Source of the DNA: an uncultured Prevotellaceae bacterium
GTDB lineage: Bacteria > Bacteroidota > Bacteroidia > Bacteroidales > Muribaculaceae
Assembly (NCBI GenBank): GCA_900318065.1
Contig: ONIY01000013.1
Coordinates: 1 to 64,000, forward strand
Direction of reading: 5' to 3'
Length of the DNA stretch: 64,000 nucleotides
Numbering within the stretch: the first letter of the stretch is position 1; each line of letters begins with the position of its first letter. A program made the translations under genes and the position numbers. A model generated the notes under the pieces. It made no database searches and was not told the DNA's origin. It saw only the letters and a list, made by a program, of their open reading frames with translations. This document shows positions 1 through 7,827 of this stretch, piece after piece.

Positions 1-8
1 AAAAACGT

Positions 9-326
9 ATGTTACTGACGACGACACCTCAGATTGATGGTTACACGATACGCGAATACAGGGGCGTGGTGACCGGTGAGACTATTATTGGTGCAAACAT
101 TTTCAAGGACTTCATGGCGGGGTTGCGCGACATCGTGGGCGGACGCTCTGCCAGCTATGAGAAGGTGCTTCGCGAGGCGAAGGACACGTCGATGATGGAG
201 ATGATAGAGCGCGCTCAGGCCATGGGCGCCAACGCGATTGTGGGCATCGACATCGACTATGAGACGATAGGCGAGGCAGGCTCGATGCTGATGGTCGCCA
301 CCAGTGGCACCGCAGTAGTGATTTGA
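9..326 (+). CDS. YbjQ/UPF0145 family heavy-metal-binding-domain protein
   Basis: A 105-residue protein that matches the small YbjQ (UPF0145) family over its whole length. Visible family features are the N-terminal [11 protein letters not shown] stretch, the GVVTGE turn, the RDIVGGRS segment in the middle and the late [12 protein letters not shown] motif. The family forms small oligomeric proteins and is often labelled heavy-metal-binding, but its cellular role is unknown. The start codon lies 8 bases into the window, so its promoter and any upstream partner are not visible. The next gene is on the opposite strand, 58 bp downstream (convergent), so it is not in an operon with anything seen here. 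Confidence 0.88.
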   Translation: MLLTTTPQIDGYTIREYRGVVTGETIIGANIFKDFMAGLRDIVGGRSASYEKVLREAKDTSMMEMIERAQAMGANAIVGIDIDYETIGEAGSMLMVATSGTAVVI

Positions 327-384
327 GCCGGATAATTGCGCAGCCACTTGGAGGATCATACTCCTCACCTACACAAGAACTTAG

Positions 385-1260
385 CTAAAGAATTGTATCA
401 AACAACTTTCTAAACTGCTCGGGCTTTAGTCCCCACTTGGGGTGCAGCAACAGATGTGCCGGAGCGGTCGACACCATGCGCTCTACGGTGATGTGCGGTG
501 GCAACTGCGTAAGGATGCGGTGGCATAGACTGGCGTACTCGCTTGGTGTACAGCTGATTATATCAAGCTCTCCCCTGCTCCACTGTTGCGCGAGCCGCGT
601 GCCCTTGATCACTTGCAGCTGATGAAACTTGACTGTTGACAATGGCAGTTTTGCTATCTCGCTGGCAGTCGCCATCATGTCGTCCTCAGTCTCGCCAGGC
701 AGCCCCAGGATGAGGTGAGCCCCCACCAGAATGCCTCGCCCATCGACACGCCATATGGCATCTTGCGCGCATTGCCATGTGTGACAACGGTTTATGAGTC
801 GCAGAGTGCGGTCGTGTGCCGACTCCACCCCTATCTCCACTATCACCTTGTGGTGCTGGTTTATCTCCTCGAGGAGGCTGAGCACCTCGTCGTCAAGGCA
901 GTCGGGGCGCGTGGAAATCACGAGCCCCACCACATCGGGCACTGCCAGAGCCTCGTTGTAGAGCGAGCGCAGAGTCGCGACAGGAGCGTAGGTACCTGTA
1001 AAACTCTGGAAATAGGCAACATACTTCACGTCGCGGTATTTGCCAGAGTAGAACTGCTTCGCGTCAAGCAGTTGTTGCGTCACACTGTTGTTGCCAAGGC
1101 TAAATGCCGGCGTGAACGACGCATTGTTACAATAAACGCAGCCTCCCACGCCCAACTTGCCATCACGGTTTGGACATGAAAACCCTGCATTTACATTAAG
1201 TTTCTGGACCCTTGAGCCGTAAAGGTCCTTTAAGAAATCGCTATAATCCAGCCTGGTCAT
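385..1260 (-). CDS. TIGR01212-family radical SAM protein (YhcC-like)
   Basis: A 291-residue radical SAM enzyme of the YhcC/TIGR01212 family. The iron-sulfur motif is the family's long form: a Cys in GFSCPNRDG near residue 29 is followed about 12 residues later by CVYC, which ligate the 4Fe-4S cluster that cleaves S-adenosylmethionine. Other family signatures are YFQSFTGTYAP, STRPDCL and VEIGVESAHD. The substrate is not established with certainty. The start codon overlaps the aroC stop codon (TAATG arrangement), so it is the last gene of a ybaK-aroC-yhcC operon on the minus strand. Confidence 0.9.
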   Translation of the reverse strand: MTRLDYSDFLKDLYGSRVQKLNVNAGFSCPNRDGKLGVGGCVYCNNASFTPAFSLGNNSVTQQLLDAKQFYSGKYRDVKYVAYFQSFTGTYAPVATLRSLYNEALAVPDVVGLVISTRPDCLDDEVLSLLEEINQHHKVIVEIGVESAHDRTLRLINRCHTWQCAQDAIWRVDGRGILVGAHLILGLPGETEDDMMATASEIAKLPLSTVKFHQLQVIKGTRLAQQWSRGELDIISCTPSEYASLCHRILTQLPPHITVERMVSTAPAHLLLHPKWGLKPEQFRKLFDTIL

Positions 1261-2303
1261 TACAGCCTTGCCACCCTGTTAATCAGCACATTATCAAGAA
1301 CAACGATAGCTGCCATTGCCTCTACCACCGGAATGGCGCGTGGCACTACGCAGCTGTCGTGACGCCCGCGGGGCTCGATGGTCACCGCATTGCCCTCGCT
1401 GTCGATGCCCTCCACCGGCTGCATGAGCGTTGCCACTGGCTTGAAAGCCACCTTGAAGCAGATGTCACTGCCATTGCTGATGCCGCCCTGGATGCCTCCC
1501 GAGAAGTTGGTGGCAGTAGCAATTTTGCCGTCTTTCACCACAAACTTGTCGAGTACCTCGCTGCCGTGGTGGTTCACAAAGTCAAATCCAAGGCCAATCT
1601 CGAAGCCCTTGGCGGCAGGGATGCTCATCACCGCCTCGGCAAGCTGCGACGAGAGTTTGCCAAACACCGGTTCGCCAATGCCGGCTTCCACACCCCGAAT
1701 AACACACTCCACAATGCCGCCAGCCGTGTCGCCTTGCGGAATCGTGTGATTCACTTGATGGGTGGAAGGTGGAACGTGGAACGTGGAACGGTTCGCTTGA
1801 CTCGCCTGACTCGCTTGACTCACCTGACTCACCTGACTCGCGGTCACGGTGATGCCAAGCTTTGCCAGCACCTGCTTAGCCAGAGCGCCTGCCACAACCC
1901 TTGCGGCTGTCTCACGAGCCGAGGCGCGCCCTCCGCCGCGATGGTCGCGAATGCCATACTTCGCTTGATAGGTGAAGTCGGCGTGCGATGGTCGGTACAC
2001 ATTCTTCAGGTGGTAGTAGTCGGCTGGTCGCTGGTCGCGATTGCGGATTATGAACCCAATGGGTGTGCCCAGAGTAACGCCATCCATGATTCCCGAGAGG
2101 AACTCCACCTCGTCGGTCTCCTGGCGTGCCGAAGTTGCTCCGCCCTGCCCTGGCGCGCGTCGAGCCATCTCAAGCCTAACTTGCTCAAAATCAATCTTCA
2201 CCCCAGCAGGCATGCCATCCACAATGCCCCCGATGGCAGGTCCATGCGACTCGCCAAACGAGGTGAGGCTGAACACGTTTCCTATTCTATTCTTGAGTGC
2301 CAT
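1260..2303 (-). CDS. aroC: chorismate synthase with a repeat-derived internal segment
   Basis: Chorismate synthase makes chorismate from 5-enolpyruvylshikimate-3-phosphate with reduced FMN, the last step of the shikimate pathway. I chose the start at 2303 (MALKNRIGNVFSLTSFGESH), 5 bp after the ybaK stop, because this is the family's usual N-terminus. It gives 347 residues, slightly short against the usual 350-360. Signature motifs are intact: GESHGPAIGG (17-26), the GIRDHRGGGRASARET block (118-132), GDTAGG (191-196), FSGGIQGGISNG (267-278) and GRHDSCVVPRAIP near 313-325. Odd: residues 156-189 do not resemble the family. They read as SQV/SQA triplets followed by STFHVPPS and are encoded by the same short repeats found between genes elsewhere in the window. 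The frame stays open, so the enzyme may still work. Confidence 0.93.
   Translation of the reverse strand: MALKNRIGNVFSLTSFGESHGPAIGGIVDGMPAGVKIDFEQVRLEMARRAPGQGGATSARQETDEVEFLSGIMDGVTLGTPIGFIIRNRDQRPADYYHLKNVYRPSHADFTYQAKYGIRDHRGGGRASARETAARVVAGALAKQVLAKLGITVTASQVSQVSQASQASQANRSTFHVPPSTHQVNHTIPQGDTAGGIVECVIRGVEAGIGEPVFGKLSSQLAEAVMSIPAAKGFEIGLGFDFVNHHGSEVLDKFVVKDGKIATATNFSGGIQGGISNGSDICFKVAFKPVATLMQPVEGIDSEGNAVTIEPRGRHDSCVVPRAIPVVEAMAAIVVLDNVLINRVARL
1737..1842. repeat. intergenic-type repeat inside aroC
   Basis: Two repeat tracts lie side by side within the aroC reading frame. At about 1760-1790 is the gtggaaggtggaacgtggaa family, also seen at 10219-10295, near 37838 and near 52868. At about 1791-1842 is a 9-bp tandem repeat of the form tgactcgcc/tgactcacc, about five copies, which encodes the SQV/SQA triplets. 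Together they take the place of a family segment of roughly 40-50 residues without breaking the frame. The identification of the first tract with the intergenic family is direct; insertion as the mechanism is inference. Confidence 0.75.
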
Positions 2304-2307
2304 AATC

Positions 2308-2799
2308 TCAGTCGTCGGTTTCTTTAATAAGATCGCACACCGTTGCCCCCACGAAGTCGACAAGCGCCTGCGGAGCAATCTTGAACTGCAGTCCACGCAT
2401 TCCTGCGCTCACGTAGATGTGGTCAAACATCATGCACGTCTCGTGGATAAATGTGGGGAACGGCTTCTTCATGCCAATGGGCGAGCAGCCGCCACGAATG
2501 TAGCCAGTCGTAGCCAGCAAGTCCTTCATCGCGATGAGGTCCACCTTCTTGTTACCACTCAGCCTGGCAGCCTTCTTCAGGTCCACCTCATGGTCGCCGG
2601 GGATGACGCACACAAAGTGCTTAGTCTTCTCGCCAAAGAGCACCAAAGTCTTGAAAACCTGGTTAATATCCTCGCCAATAGTCTCGGCAAGATGCCCTGC
2701 CGAGAGGTCACTCTCGTCAACCTCATAGGGAATCAGCTCATAGGCAACCTTAGCCCTGTCAAGCAACCGCGCCGCATTAGTTTTCGTTATCTTTTTCAT
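2308..2799 (-). CDS. ybaK: Cys-tRNA(Pro)/Cys-tRNA deacylase YbaK
   Basis: A 163-residue YbaK/EbsC-type aminoacyl-tRNA deacylase. In this family the protein acts in trans after prolyl-tRNA synthetase and hydrolyses tRNA(Pro) mischarged with cysteine. Visible features are the N-terminal TNAARLLDRAKVAYELIPYEVDE, FKTLVLFGE, FVCVIPGDHEVDLKKAARLSG with the conserved lysine region, and the late GGCSPIGMKKPFPTFIHE loop. It has its own promoter-like TATCTTTG box 22 bp upstream of the ATG and is the first gene of an apparent operon with aroC (4-bp gap) and the radical SAM gene. Confidence 0.93.
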   Translation of the reverse strand: MKKITKTNAARLLDRAKVAYELIPYEVDESDLSAGHLAETIGEDINQVFKTLVLFGEKTKHFVCVIPGDHEVDLKKAARLSGNKKVDLIAMKDLLATTGYIRGGCSPIGMKKPFPTFIHETCMMFDHIYVSAGMRGLQFKIAPQALVDFVGATVCDLIKETDD

Positions 2800-2820
2800 G
2801 ATGAATTACAATTGTAGTAG

Positions 2821-2828
2821 CAAAGATA
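2821..2828 (-). promoter_or_regulatory. Bacteroidetes -7 box for ybaK operon
   Basis: On the minus strand this reads TATCTTTG, an exact match to the Bacteroidetes -7 consensus TAnnTTTG. It lies about 22 bp before the ybaK ATG at 2799. No convincing TTTG at the ideal 19-21 bp spacing was found. Confidence 0.55.
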
Positions 2829-2946
2829 GTAAATAGTTGCTATTATTTAATCATCAATTATTAGTTTTTTTGTTTTCAGCATAAAAACTATATCTTAGTT
2901 TTATTTTTTTAGTACTTTAGATGAAAGCTTATATAGAGATGATATG

Positions 2947-2954
2947 TATCTTTG
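2947..2954 (+). promoter_or_regulatory. Bacteroidetes -7 box before the DUF5106-type gene
   Basis: TATCTTTG matches the TAnnTTTG consensus. It sits only 4 bp before the possible start at 2959, so either the transcript is nearly leaderless or the true start is the later ATG at 2980. Confidence 0.55.
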
Positions 2955-2958
2955 CAGT

Positions 2959-3780
2959 ATGAAAATGATGTGGTATTGCATGAAGATGGTGCTGGTGGCT
3001 GTGGTAATGATGGCGGCGGCTGGTGGTGTGGGGGCGCAGGAGGCGTCGCCACAGCGTGCGTTGACGGCCATCGAGGCGATGCCTCGGCAGCAAGCGATTG
3101 GCGAGATGTCGAAGTGGCTCGACAGTAGCGCCAAGGCTGGCGGCAAGGGCTATAAGAAGCTGATTGCCAGTCTTGAAGAGATGCTGTCGGAGCCCACGTG
3201 GGACACCCATAACGAGGAGCTTTTTGCCCTGGCGATGGAGCATGCAGCCACTGCGCCGTGCCTGAGCGACAACGAGCGCCTGCGTCCGCTCATGCTCCTG
3301 GAGGTGGTGCGCAAGAATGCGCCTGGCACCGCATGCCACGACATTGACTATGAGACCCTTGACGGCAACCGCAGCAAGCTGAGCGAGATTGCCACTCCCT
3401 ATACCTTAATCTATTTCAACGACCCCGAATGCCTCTCGTGCGCCAAGGTAAAAATGCGCCTCGACACATGCACCTTGCTGCGAAACATGGTGGCCGACAG
3501 CACGTTGACGGTTCTGGGCATTTACCCCTACGACAACACCCGCGAGTGGAAACTGGAGCCATTCCCGGGCTATGTGATCAATGGCTGGGACTACAAGCAG
3601 GAGATTGAAGGCGAGCAGAGCTACGACCTGATGACGATGCCGCTGTTCTACCTCGTCGACCGCGAGAAACGCGTAATCCTGAAGAATGAAGCGAGCCTGA
3701 ACCGTGTGCTCAAGTCACTCGCCAGGCTCAAAGGGCTGGAAGAGAGCAGCATTGAGGAAAAGCTCGATGCCGTGTGGTGA
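2959..3780 (+). CDS. exported DUF5106-type thioredoxin-fold protein
   Basis: A secreted protein of about 270 residues with an N-terminal signal peptide (KMVLVAVVMMAAAGGVGAQ). The N-terminal half is helical and resembles the DUF5106 domain typical of Bacteroidales. The C-terminal half looks like a thioredoxin fold: TLIYFNDPECLSCAKVKMRL carries a CxxC-like Cys-Leu-Ser-Cys pair in the right place after the first strand, and MTMPLFYLVDREKRVI carries the cis-proline loop. I infer a periplasmic thiol-disulfide role; the partner is unknown. Start choice is uncertain (2959 or 2980) because the -7 box sits right before 2959. It converges on tilS with a 7-bp gap. Confidence 0.75.
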   Translation: MKMMWYCMKMVLVAVVMMAAAGGVGAQEASPQRALTAIEAMPRQQAIGEMSKWLDSSAKAGGKGYKKLIASLEEMLSEPTWDTHNEELFALAMEHAATAPCLSDNERLRPLMLLEVVRKNAPGTACHDIDYETLDGNRSKLSEIATPYTLIYFNDPECLSCAKVKMRLDTCTLLRNMVADSTLTVLGIYPYDNTREWKLEPFPGYVINGWDYKQEIEGEQSYDLMTMPLFYLVDREKRVILKNEASLNRVLKSLARLKGLEESSIEEKLDAVW

Positions 3781-3787
3781 GGCTGGA

Positions 3788-5119
3788 TTATTTCATCCTA
3801 ACAATCAGATAATTAGATGCGGCTTTGGGCACTGCGAAGGCTTGAGCGGCACGGTAGCCTAGCACCCACAGGATTTCGCCGTCGGCCTCGAGAAGCCAGG
3901 TGTCGCTTTTTTGCTTCTCGCTGAGTTTGAGGTCGGTAAAGAGGTCGCTGATGAGTTTGCTGCCATTCATCCCGAATGGTTTGAACCTGTCGCCGTCGCG
4001 CCAGTGACGCAGCAGCACCTCGGAGCACTGCATGATGTCGAGGGAGAAAGCCACCGCAGTCTTGCCGTTGACCATAGCCGGCGTGAATGGCGTGCCACTA
4101 ATGTGACTGATCTCCAGCGCAACAGGCTCGGCAATCTCATCTTGCTCTAAATCAACGATATACACCTTGGTATCATCTTGCTTGAGAGGGAAAACCTCTA
4201 TATTGTTGCGGTTGATCGCCGCCTTGTGAGTCGCCGTGACGAAATGGCGCCCCACGGCGCTCGTGAGCATGTCACAGCACTGGTCATAGTTGAAACCGAG
4301 CGGCTTGAGAATCTCAAAGAGCAACATCTCACGGCTCGTGAAACTATTCAGAATCTCGAGGTCGATAACCAGCGAGTCGCCCTTATGGTCGCTCACAATG
4401 TTGCGCATCACCCCCACGCTCTCGATGTAAAGCTCGTTGCAACGGGTCAAGTTGTCGATAGTAGTGAGCAAAGCATCCTTTGCGCCGTCAAACTCGCCGT
4501 AGAGCGCAGGCAACACGATGTTTCTCAGGCGGTTGCGGCGGGCATCGTTCTCGAGGTTGGTGCTATCGGTCACAAAGTCCTGGTCCAGAGCCTTGAGCCA
4601 GTCAAGAATCTCGCTGCGCGCGACGCAGAGCAACGGCCGCACCACTGCCCCATTGCGCGGCTTCATTCCCGTGAGCCCTGCAATGCCAGTGCCGCGAAGT
4701 GCGTTGAGGAAGAACGTCTCGATGTTGTCGTCGTTGTGGTGAGCCACGGCAATGCAATCGCAGCCCAGCTCACGGCGCAGGTGCTCAAACCACTCGTAGC
4801 GCAGCGTGCGGCACGCCATCTCGAGCGAGACGCCATGCTGTGCCATAAATGCCGGCACGTCGAAATGCTTGACGTGAAGAGTCACACCAAGCCGCTGGCA
4901 CAGCTGGGTGACAAACCGCTCGTCGCGGTTGCTCTCCTCGCCCCGCAAGTGGAAGTTGCAATGGGCAGCCCGGCAATCGTAGCCAAGCTCGAGCAGCACG
5001 CGCAGTAGCGCCACCGAGTCGGCACCGCCACTCAGCGCCACGAGCACCGGCGCCGAGCCATCGATGAGGCCGTTGTGCTCGATGAATGCCTTTACCTTAT
5101 TTATAAATAACTCTTTCAT
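3788..5119 (-). CDS. tilS: tRNA(Ile)-lysidine synthetase
   Basis: TilS attaches lysine to cytidine 34 of the CAU-anticodon isoleucine tRNA in an ATP-dependent reaction, so the tRNA reads AUA instead of AUG. The N-terminal PP-loop motif SGGADS is at residues 30-35, followed by AAHCNFHLRGEESNRDE and VAHHNDDNIETFFLNALRGTG, all diagnostic of the family. The C-terminal TilS domain is present (LLRHWRDGDRFKPFGMNGSK, then LWVLGYRAA). Length of 443 residues is normal for Bacteroidales. A terminator-like hairpin for the upstream spt gene ends only 5 bp before this ATG, so tilS probably has its own initiation signal or depends on read-through. Confidence 0.95.
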   Translation of the reverse strand: MKELFINKVKAFIEHNGLIDGSAPVLVALSGGADSVALLRVLLELGYDCRAAHCNFHLRGEESNRDERFVTQLCQRLGVTLHVKHFDVPAFMAQHGVSLEMACRTLRYEWFEHLRRELGCDCIAVAHHNDDNIETFFLNALRGTGIAGLTGMKPRNGAVVRPLLCVARSEILDWLKALDQDFVTDSTNLENDARRNRLRNIVLPALYGEFDGAKDALLTTIDNLTRCNELYIESVGVMRNIVSDHKGDSLVIDLEILNSFTSREMLLFEILKPLGFNYDQCCDMLTSAVGRHFVTATHKAAINRNNIEVFPLKQDDTKVYIVDLEQDEIAEPVALEISHISGTPFTPAMVNGKTAVAFSLDIMQCSEVLLRHWRDGDRFKPFGMNGSKLISDLFTDLKLSEKQKSDTWLLEADGEILWVLGYRAAQAFAVPKAASNYLIVRMK

Positions 5120-5123
5120 CTAC

Positions 5124-5155
5124 AAAAAAGGATGTGACCATGAGCGACACATCCT
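5124..5155 (-). terminator. rho-independent terminator of spt
   Basis: On the minus strand the sequence forms an 8-bp perfect stem (AGGATGTG pairing with CACATCCT, 11-base loop) followed by six T. It follows the spt stop codon by about 30 bp and abuts the tilS start. Confidence 0.75.
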
Positions 5156-5186
5156 CTAATTATTTATGCTAAGCAGCGCAGTATCG

Positions 5187-6374
5187 TCAAGGAATGAGAT
5201 TGTGGCTGCGGAACACCTTCTGGATCTTCTCAAGTGCAACGGTCACTTGTTCGCGAGTGTGCGTTGCCATGAGGCTGAAGCGGATGAGCGTGTCGTTGGG
5301 AGCAACGGCAGGCGACACCACGGGGTTGACAAAGATGCCTTCATCAAGCAGCTCGCGAGTGATGAGGAACGTGAGGTTGTTGTCACGAATGAATAGCGGG
5401 ATGATAGGAGTCTCGGTGTGACCTATCTCGCATCCCATCTGGCGGAATCCCTCAAGAGCATAGTGGGTGTTCTCCCACAATTTTTCCTGACGCTCGGGCT
5501 CGGCAATCATGATGTCGAGAGCGGCACTAACGGCGGCAGTGGCAGCAGGAGTGATACTTGCAGTGAAGATGTAGCTGCGGCTGTGGTGACGCAGATAGTT
5601 GGTAATCACCTCATCGGTAGCGATGAAACCACCCAGCGAGGCAAACGACTTGCTGAAGGTTCCCATTATAAGGTCCACCTCGTCGGCTAGGCCAAAATGG
5701 TCGCACACGCCTCGGCCACCCTTGCCAAAGACGCCAATGCCATGAGCCTCGTCGACCATGATGCTTGCATCGTACTTGCGCGCCAGCTCCACGATGTCGG
5801 GCAGTTTGCACACATCACCTTCCATCGAGAACACGCCATCGGTGACGATGAGTTTCACCTTGTCGGGGTTGCACTTCTTGAGCTGCGCCTCGAGCGATGC
5901 CATGTCGTTGTGACGATATTTGAGCGACTGCGAGAACGAGAGGCGGCGTCCCTCGATAATCGATGCGTGGTCTTGCTCATCCCAGAGGATGTAGTCCTCA
6001 CGGCCGGTGAGACACGACACTACACCCAAGTTCACCTCAAAACCGGTGCTATAGATCATCGCGTCTTCCTTGCCAGCATAGGCGGCAAGTTTCTTCTCCA
6101 AGTCTTTGTGAATGTCAAGGGTACCGTTAAGGAATGGCGAACCTGCCAAGCCAGTGCCATATTTCATGGTAGCCTGGATAGCAGCCTCACGCACTCGAGG
6201 GTCGTTAACAAGACCCGAGTAGCAGTTAGAGCCAAACATGAGCACCTTCTTACCATTGATGATAACCTCGGTGTCCTGCTCGCTCGATATGGCACGGAAA
6301 TAAGGATAAATACCTGCAGCCTTAGCCTTTTGTGGCTCGGTGTAACTTGCCAACTTCTGTTGTAGTAACTTCAT
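5187..6374 (-). CDS. spt: serine palmitoyltransferase (sphingolipid synthesis)
   Basis: A 395-residue PLP enzyme of the alpha-oxoamine synthase family. It resembles the Bacteroides serine palmitoyltransferase, which condenses serine with palmitoyl-CoA to 3-ketosphinganine, more than the glycine C-acetyltransferase or KAPA synthase branches. Characteristic segments are FGSNCYSGL, GTGLAGSPFLNGTLDIH, DHASIIEGRRLSFSQ with His136 that stacks on PLP, DGVFSMEGD, DEAHG (208-212) and the Schiff-base lysine K242 in GTFSKSFASLGG. The product would start the sphingolipid pathway found in gut Bacteroidales. It is monocistronic by appearance, with its own -7 box upstream and a terminator downstream. 2-amino-3-ketobutyrate ligase is the main alternative. 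Confidence 0.87.
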   Translation of the reverse strand: MKLLQQKLASYTEPQKAKAAGIYPYFRAISSEQDTEVIINGKKVLMFGSNCYSGLVNDPRVREAAIQATMKYGTGLAGSPFLNGTLDIHKDLEKKLAAYAGKEDAMIYSTGFEVNLGVVSCLTGREDYILWDEQDHASIIEGRRLSFSQSLKYRHNDMASLEAQLKKCNPDKVKLIVTDGVFSMEGDVCKLPDIVELARKYDASIMVDEAHGIGVFGKGGRGVCDHFGLADEVDLIMGTFSKSFASLGGFIATDEVITNYLRHHSRSYIFTASITPAATAAVSAALDIMIAEPERQEKLWENTHYALEGFRQMGCEIGHTETPIIPLFIRDNNLTFLITRELLDEGIFVNPVVSPAVAPNDTLIRFSLMATHTREQVTVALEKIQKVFRSHNLIP

Positions 6375-6448
6375 AAAATCTTTTTATTGAGGTAGTCCAA
6401 TATTACCTAAAATGGTAAAAAAATCATTATTACCTATAATACAGGCTG

Positions 6449-6456
6449 CAAAATTA
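6449..6456 (-). promoter_or_regulatory. -7 box upstream of spt
   Basis: Reads TAATTTTG on the minus strand, matching TAnnTTTG. It lies about 75 bp before the spt start, leaving an AT-rich leader. The rest of the 6375-6560 stretch is AT-rich and shows no gene. Confidence 0.45.
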
Positions 6457-6560
6457 CAAAAAAAATTGTTATAACTATAAAATTCCTTAATCTTTTGTTG
6501 TAAAAAAGTATTAACGAGGGTTGAACGAGGGTTGAGCATCGCTTTTCTCGACACCGCCAC

Positions 6561-6750
6561 CCAGCCTGCAAGCCACCCTACAAGCCAGCGGCTTGCAATT
6601 CCAGACTCGCCCTCGCCACAAGCAAAACTGCAGCAGCCCCGCGGCAGCCACAAGAAGTGCCACAACGCTCACCACAAGCAAAACGACTCCAGCCCCGCGG
6701 CAGTTTTTTTACTCATAGCAGTCAGGTATTGCAAACCGCGGTTTGCACAT
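6561..6750. repeat. left REP-like palindromic module of the RAYT locus
   Basis: A compound repeat made of short palindromes: the CAAGCcagcgGCTTG hairpin (about 6582-6596), a segment ending ctcgccctcgccac, a GCCCCGCGGCAGCC block followed by acaagaagtgccacaacgctc, and finally GCAAACCGCGGTTTGC, a perfect 16-bp palindrome at about 6730-6745. The same elements in the same order and orientation recur at 7816-8040 on the other side of the transposase gene. The last palindrome ends about 30 bp before the transposase start codon. Confidence 0.85.
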
Positions 6751-6777
6751 CTCAGAAAAAATCACTTCCTTTGCATT

Positions 6778-7734
6778 ATGGACAGCAAGAGAAATGAGCA
6801 ACGCAAAGAATGGCTGAAAAAGCACCCCGAGACAGAGAAAAAGCCGTCGATGCTCCGCCGGAAAAGCGACCACGACTACCAGCAGCCGTGCATCTACATG
6901 ATCACTATTGTAGTGAAAGACCACAGGCCACTGCTTGGCTCAATGAAGGCCCCCGATGGCAACCATCCACGCCCTTGGATAGAACTAACCGCCCTGGGCA
7001 ATGCGATAAAAAATGAATGGAACAACATCCACGCCCATCACCCTGAGATAAAGCTATATGCCCTGCAAATCATGCCCGACCACCTGCATGCTATTATCCA
7101 CGTGACTGAGAGGATGCCACAGCATTTGGGCAAAATCATGGGCTATTTCAAGAAAGACAGCAACAAATGCTATGATGGACAACTATGGGAAGAAAGCTAT
7201 CACGACAGGATTTTGCAACGCGCTGGACAACTCAAGCAGATGTGCAACTACGTAAAAGACAATCCCTACAGACTGTGGCTCAAGAGGTCGCAGCCTGACT
7301 ATTTCACTGTTTATCACAACATTACAATAGGCGACACGCAAGTTGAGATCATGGGCAACCGCTTCCTGCTCAACCATCCTGTAAAAGAGCAAGTGCAATG
7401 CTCTCGCAAAATGACCGAAGAGGAAATCGAATCTCAAAGGCAGCGGCTTAGAGATTGCGACAACAAAGACATCGTGCTTGTGTCGCCCTGCATCAGTAAT
7501 GGAGAGAAAGAAATCATGAAATGTGGATTTCAAGAAGGCTATCCACAAATAATCCTCCTCGAAAACGGCTTTGCAAAACACCAAAAACCACAAGGACGGC
7601 AGTTCAAAGCCTGCTCTGAAGGCAGATTGCTACTAGTAGCCCCCTGGCCACACCACAACGAGAGAATAAAAATCACCCGGCAACAATGCAATCAACTCAA
7701 TGAACTTGCAAGAATAATAGTGGAAGAGCTATAA
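6778..7734 (+). CDS. REP-associated tyrosine transposase (RAYT, Y1_Tnp) with extra C-terminal domain
   Basis: A 318-residue protein whose first half is a Y1 single-strand transposase of the RAYT/TnpA-REP group. The HUH metal-binding motif is H102-L103-H104 in MPDHLHAIIHV, and the probable catalytic tyrosine is Y158 in NYVKDNPYR, the position used by the family. The SYHDRIL segment between them is also typical. I chose the ATG at 6778, after the left repeat module, because upstream codons are repeat sequence. Residues 200-318 are an extension not found in short RAYTs. It contains DIVLVSPCISNGEKEIM, PQIILLENGF and GRLLLVAPW, which look like alternating strands and helices of a Rossmann-like fold (compare DprA/LOG proteins); this assignment is inference. 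The gene is enclosed by two direct copies of a palindromic repeat. Confidence 0.88.
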   Translation: MDSKRNEQRKEWLKKHPETEKKPSMLRRKSDHDYQQPCIYMITIVVKDHRPLLGSMKAPDGNHPRPWIELTALGNAIKNEWNNIHAHHPEIKLYALQIMPDHLHAIIHVTERMPQHLGKIMGYFKKDSNKCYDGQLWEESYHDRILQRAGQLKQMCNYVKDNPYRLWLKRSQPDYFTVYHNITIGDTQVEIMGNRFLLNHPVKEQVQCSRKMTEEEIESQRQRLRDCDNKDIVLVSPCISNGEKEIMKCGFQEGYPQIILLENGFAKHQKPQGRQFKACSEGRLLLVAPWPHHNERIKITRQQCNQLNELARIIVEEL

Positions 7735-7743
7735 CCCACACTT

Positions 7744-7827
7744 AGCCACACTACAAGCCACACTACAAGCCACACTACAAGCCACACTACAAGCCACACT
7801 ACAAGCCACACTACAAGCCACCTTGCA
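7744..7827. repeat. 12-bp tandem repeat (agccacactaca)
   Basis: Six exact 12-bp copies (7744-7815) and one degenerate copy (7816-7827) directly follow the transposase gene and run into the right REP-like module. The left flank has only one related unit (agccaccctaca at 6571). No spacers lie between units, so this is not a CRISPR array. Confidence 0.95.

Noticed and set aside
1212..2327. Long plus-strand frame of 371 codons across aroC
   Set aside because: It lies antisense to a clear chorismate synthase; codon content and the absence of any family match show it to be a shadow frame.
7744..7827. CRISPR-like array
   Set aside because: Units are 12 bp and contiguous without spacers, and no cas gene is in the window.
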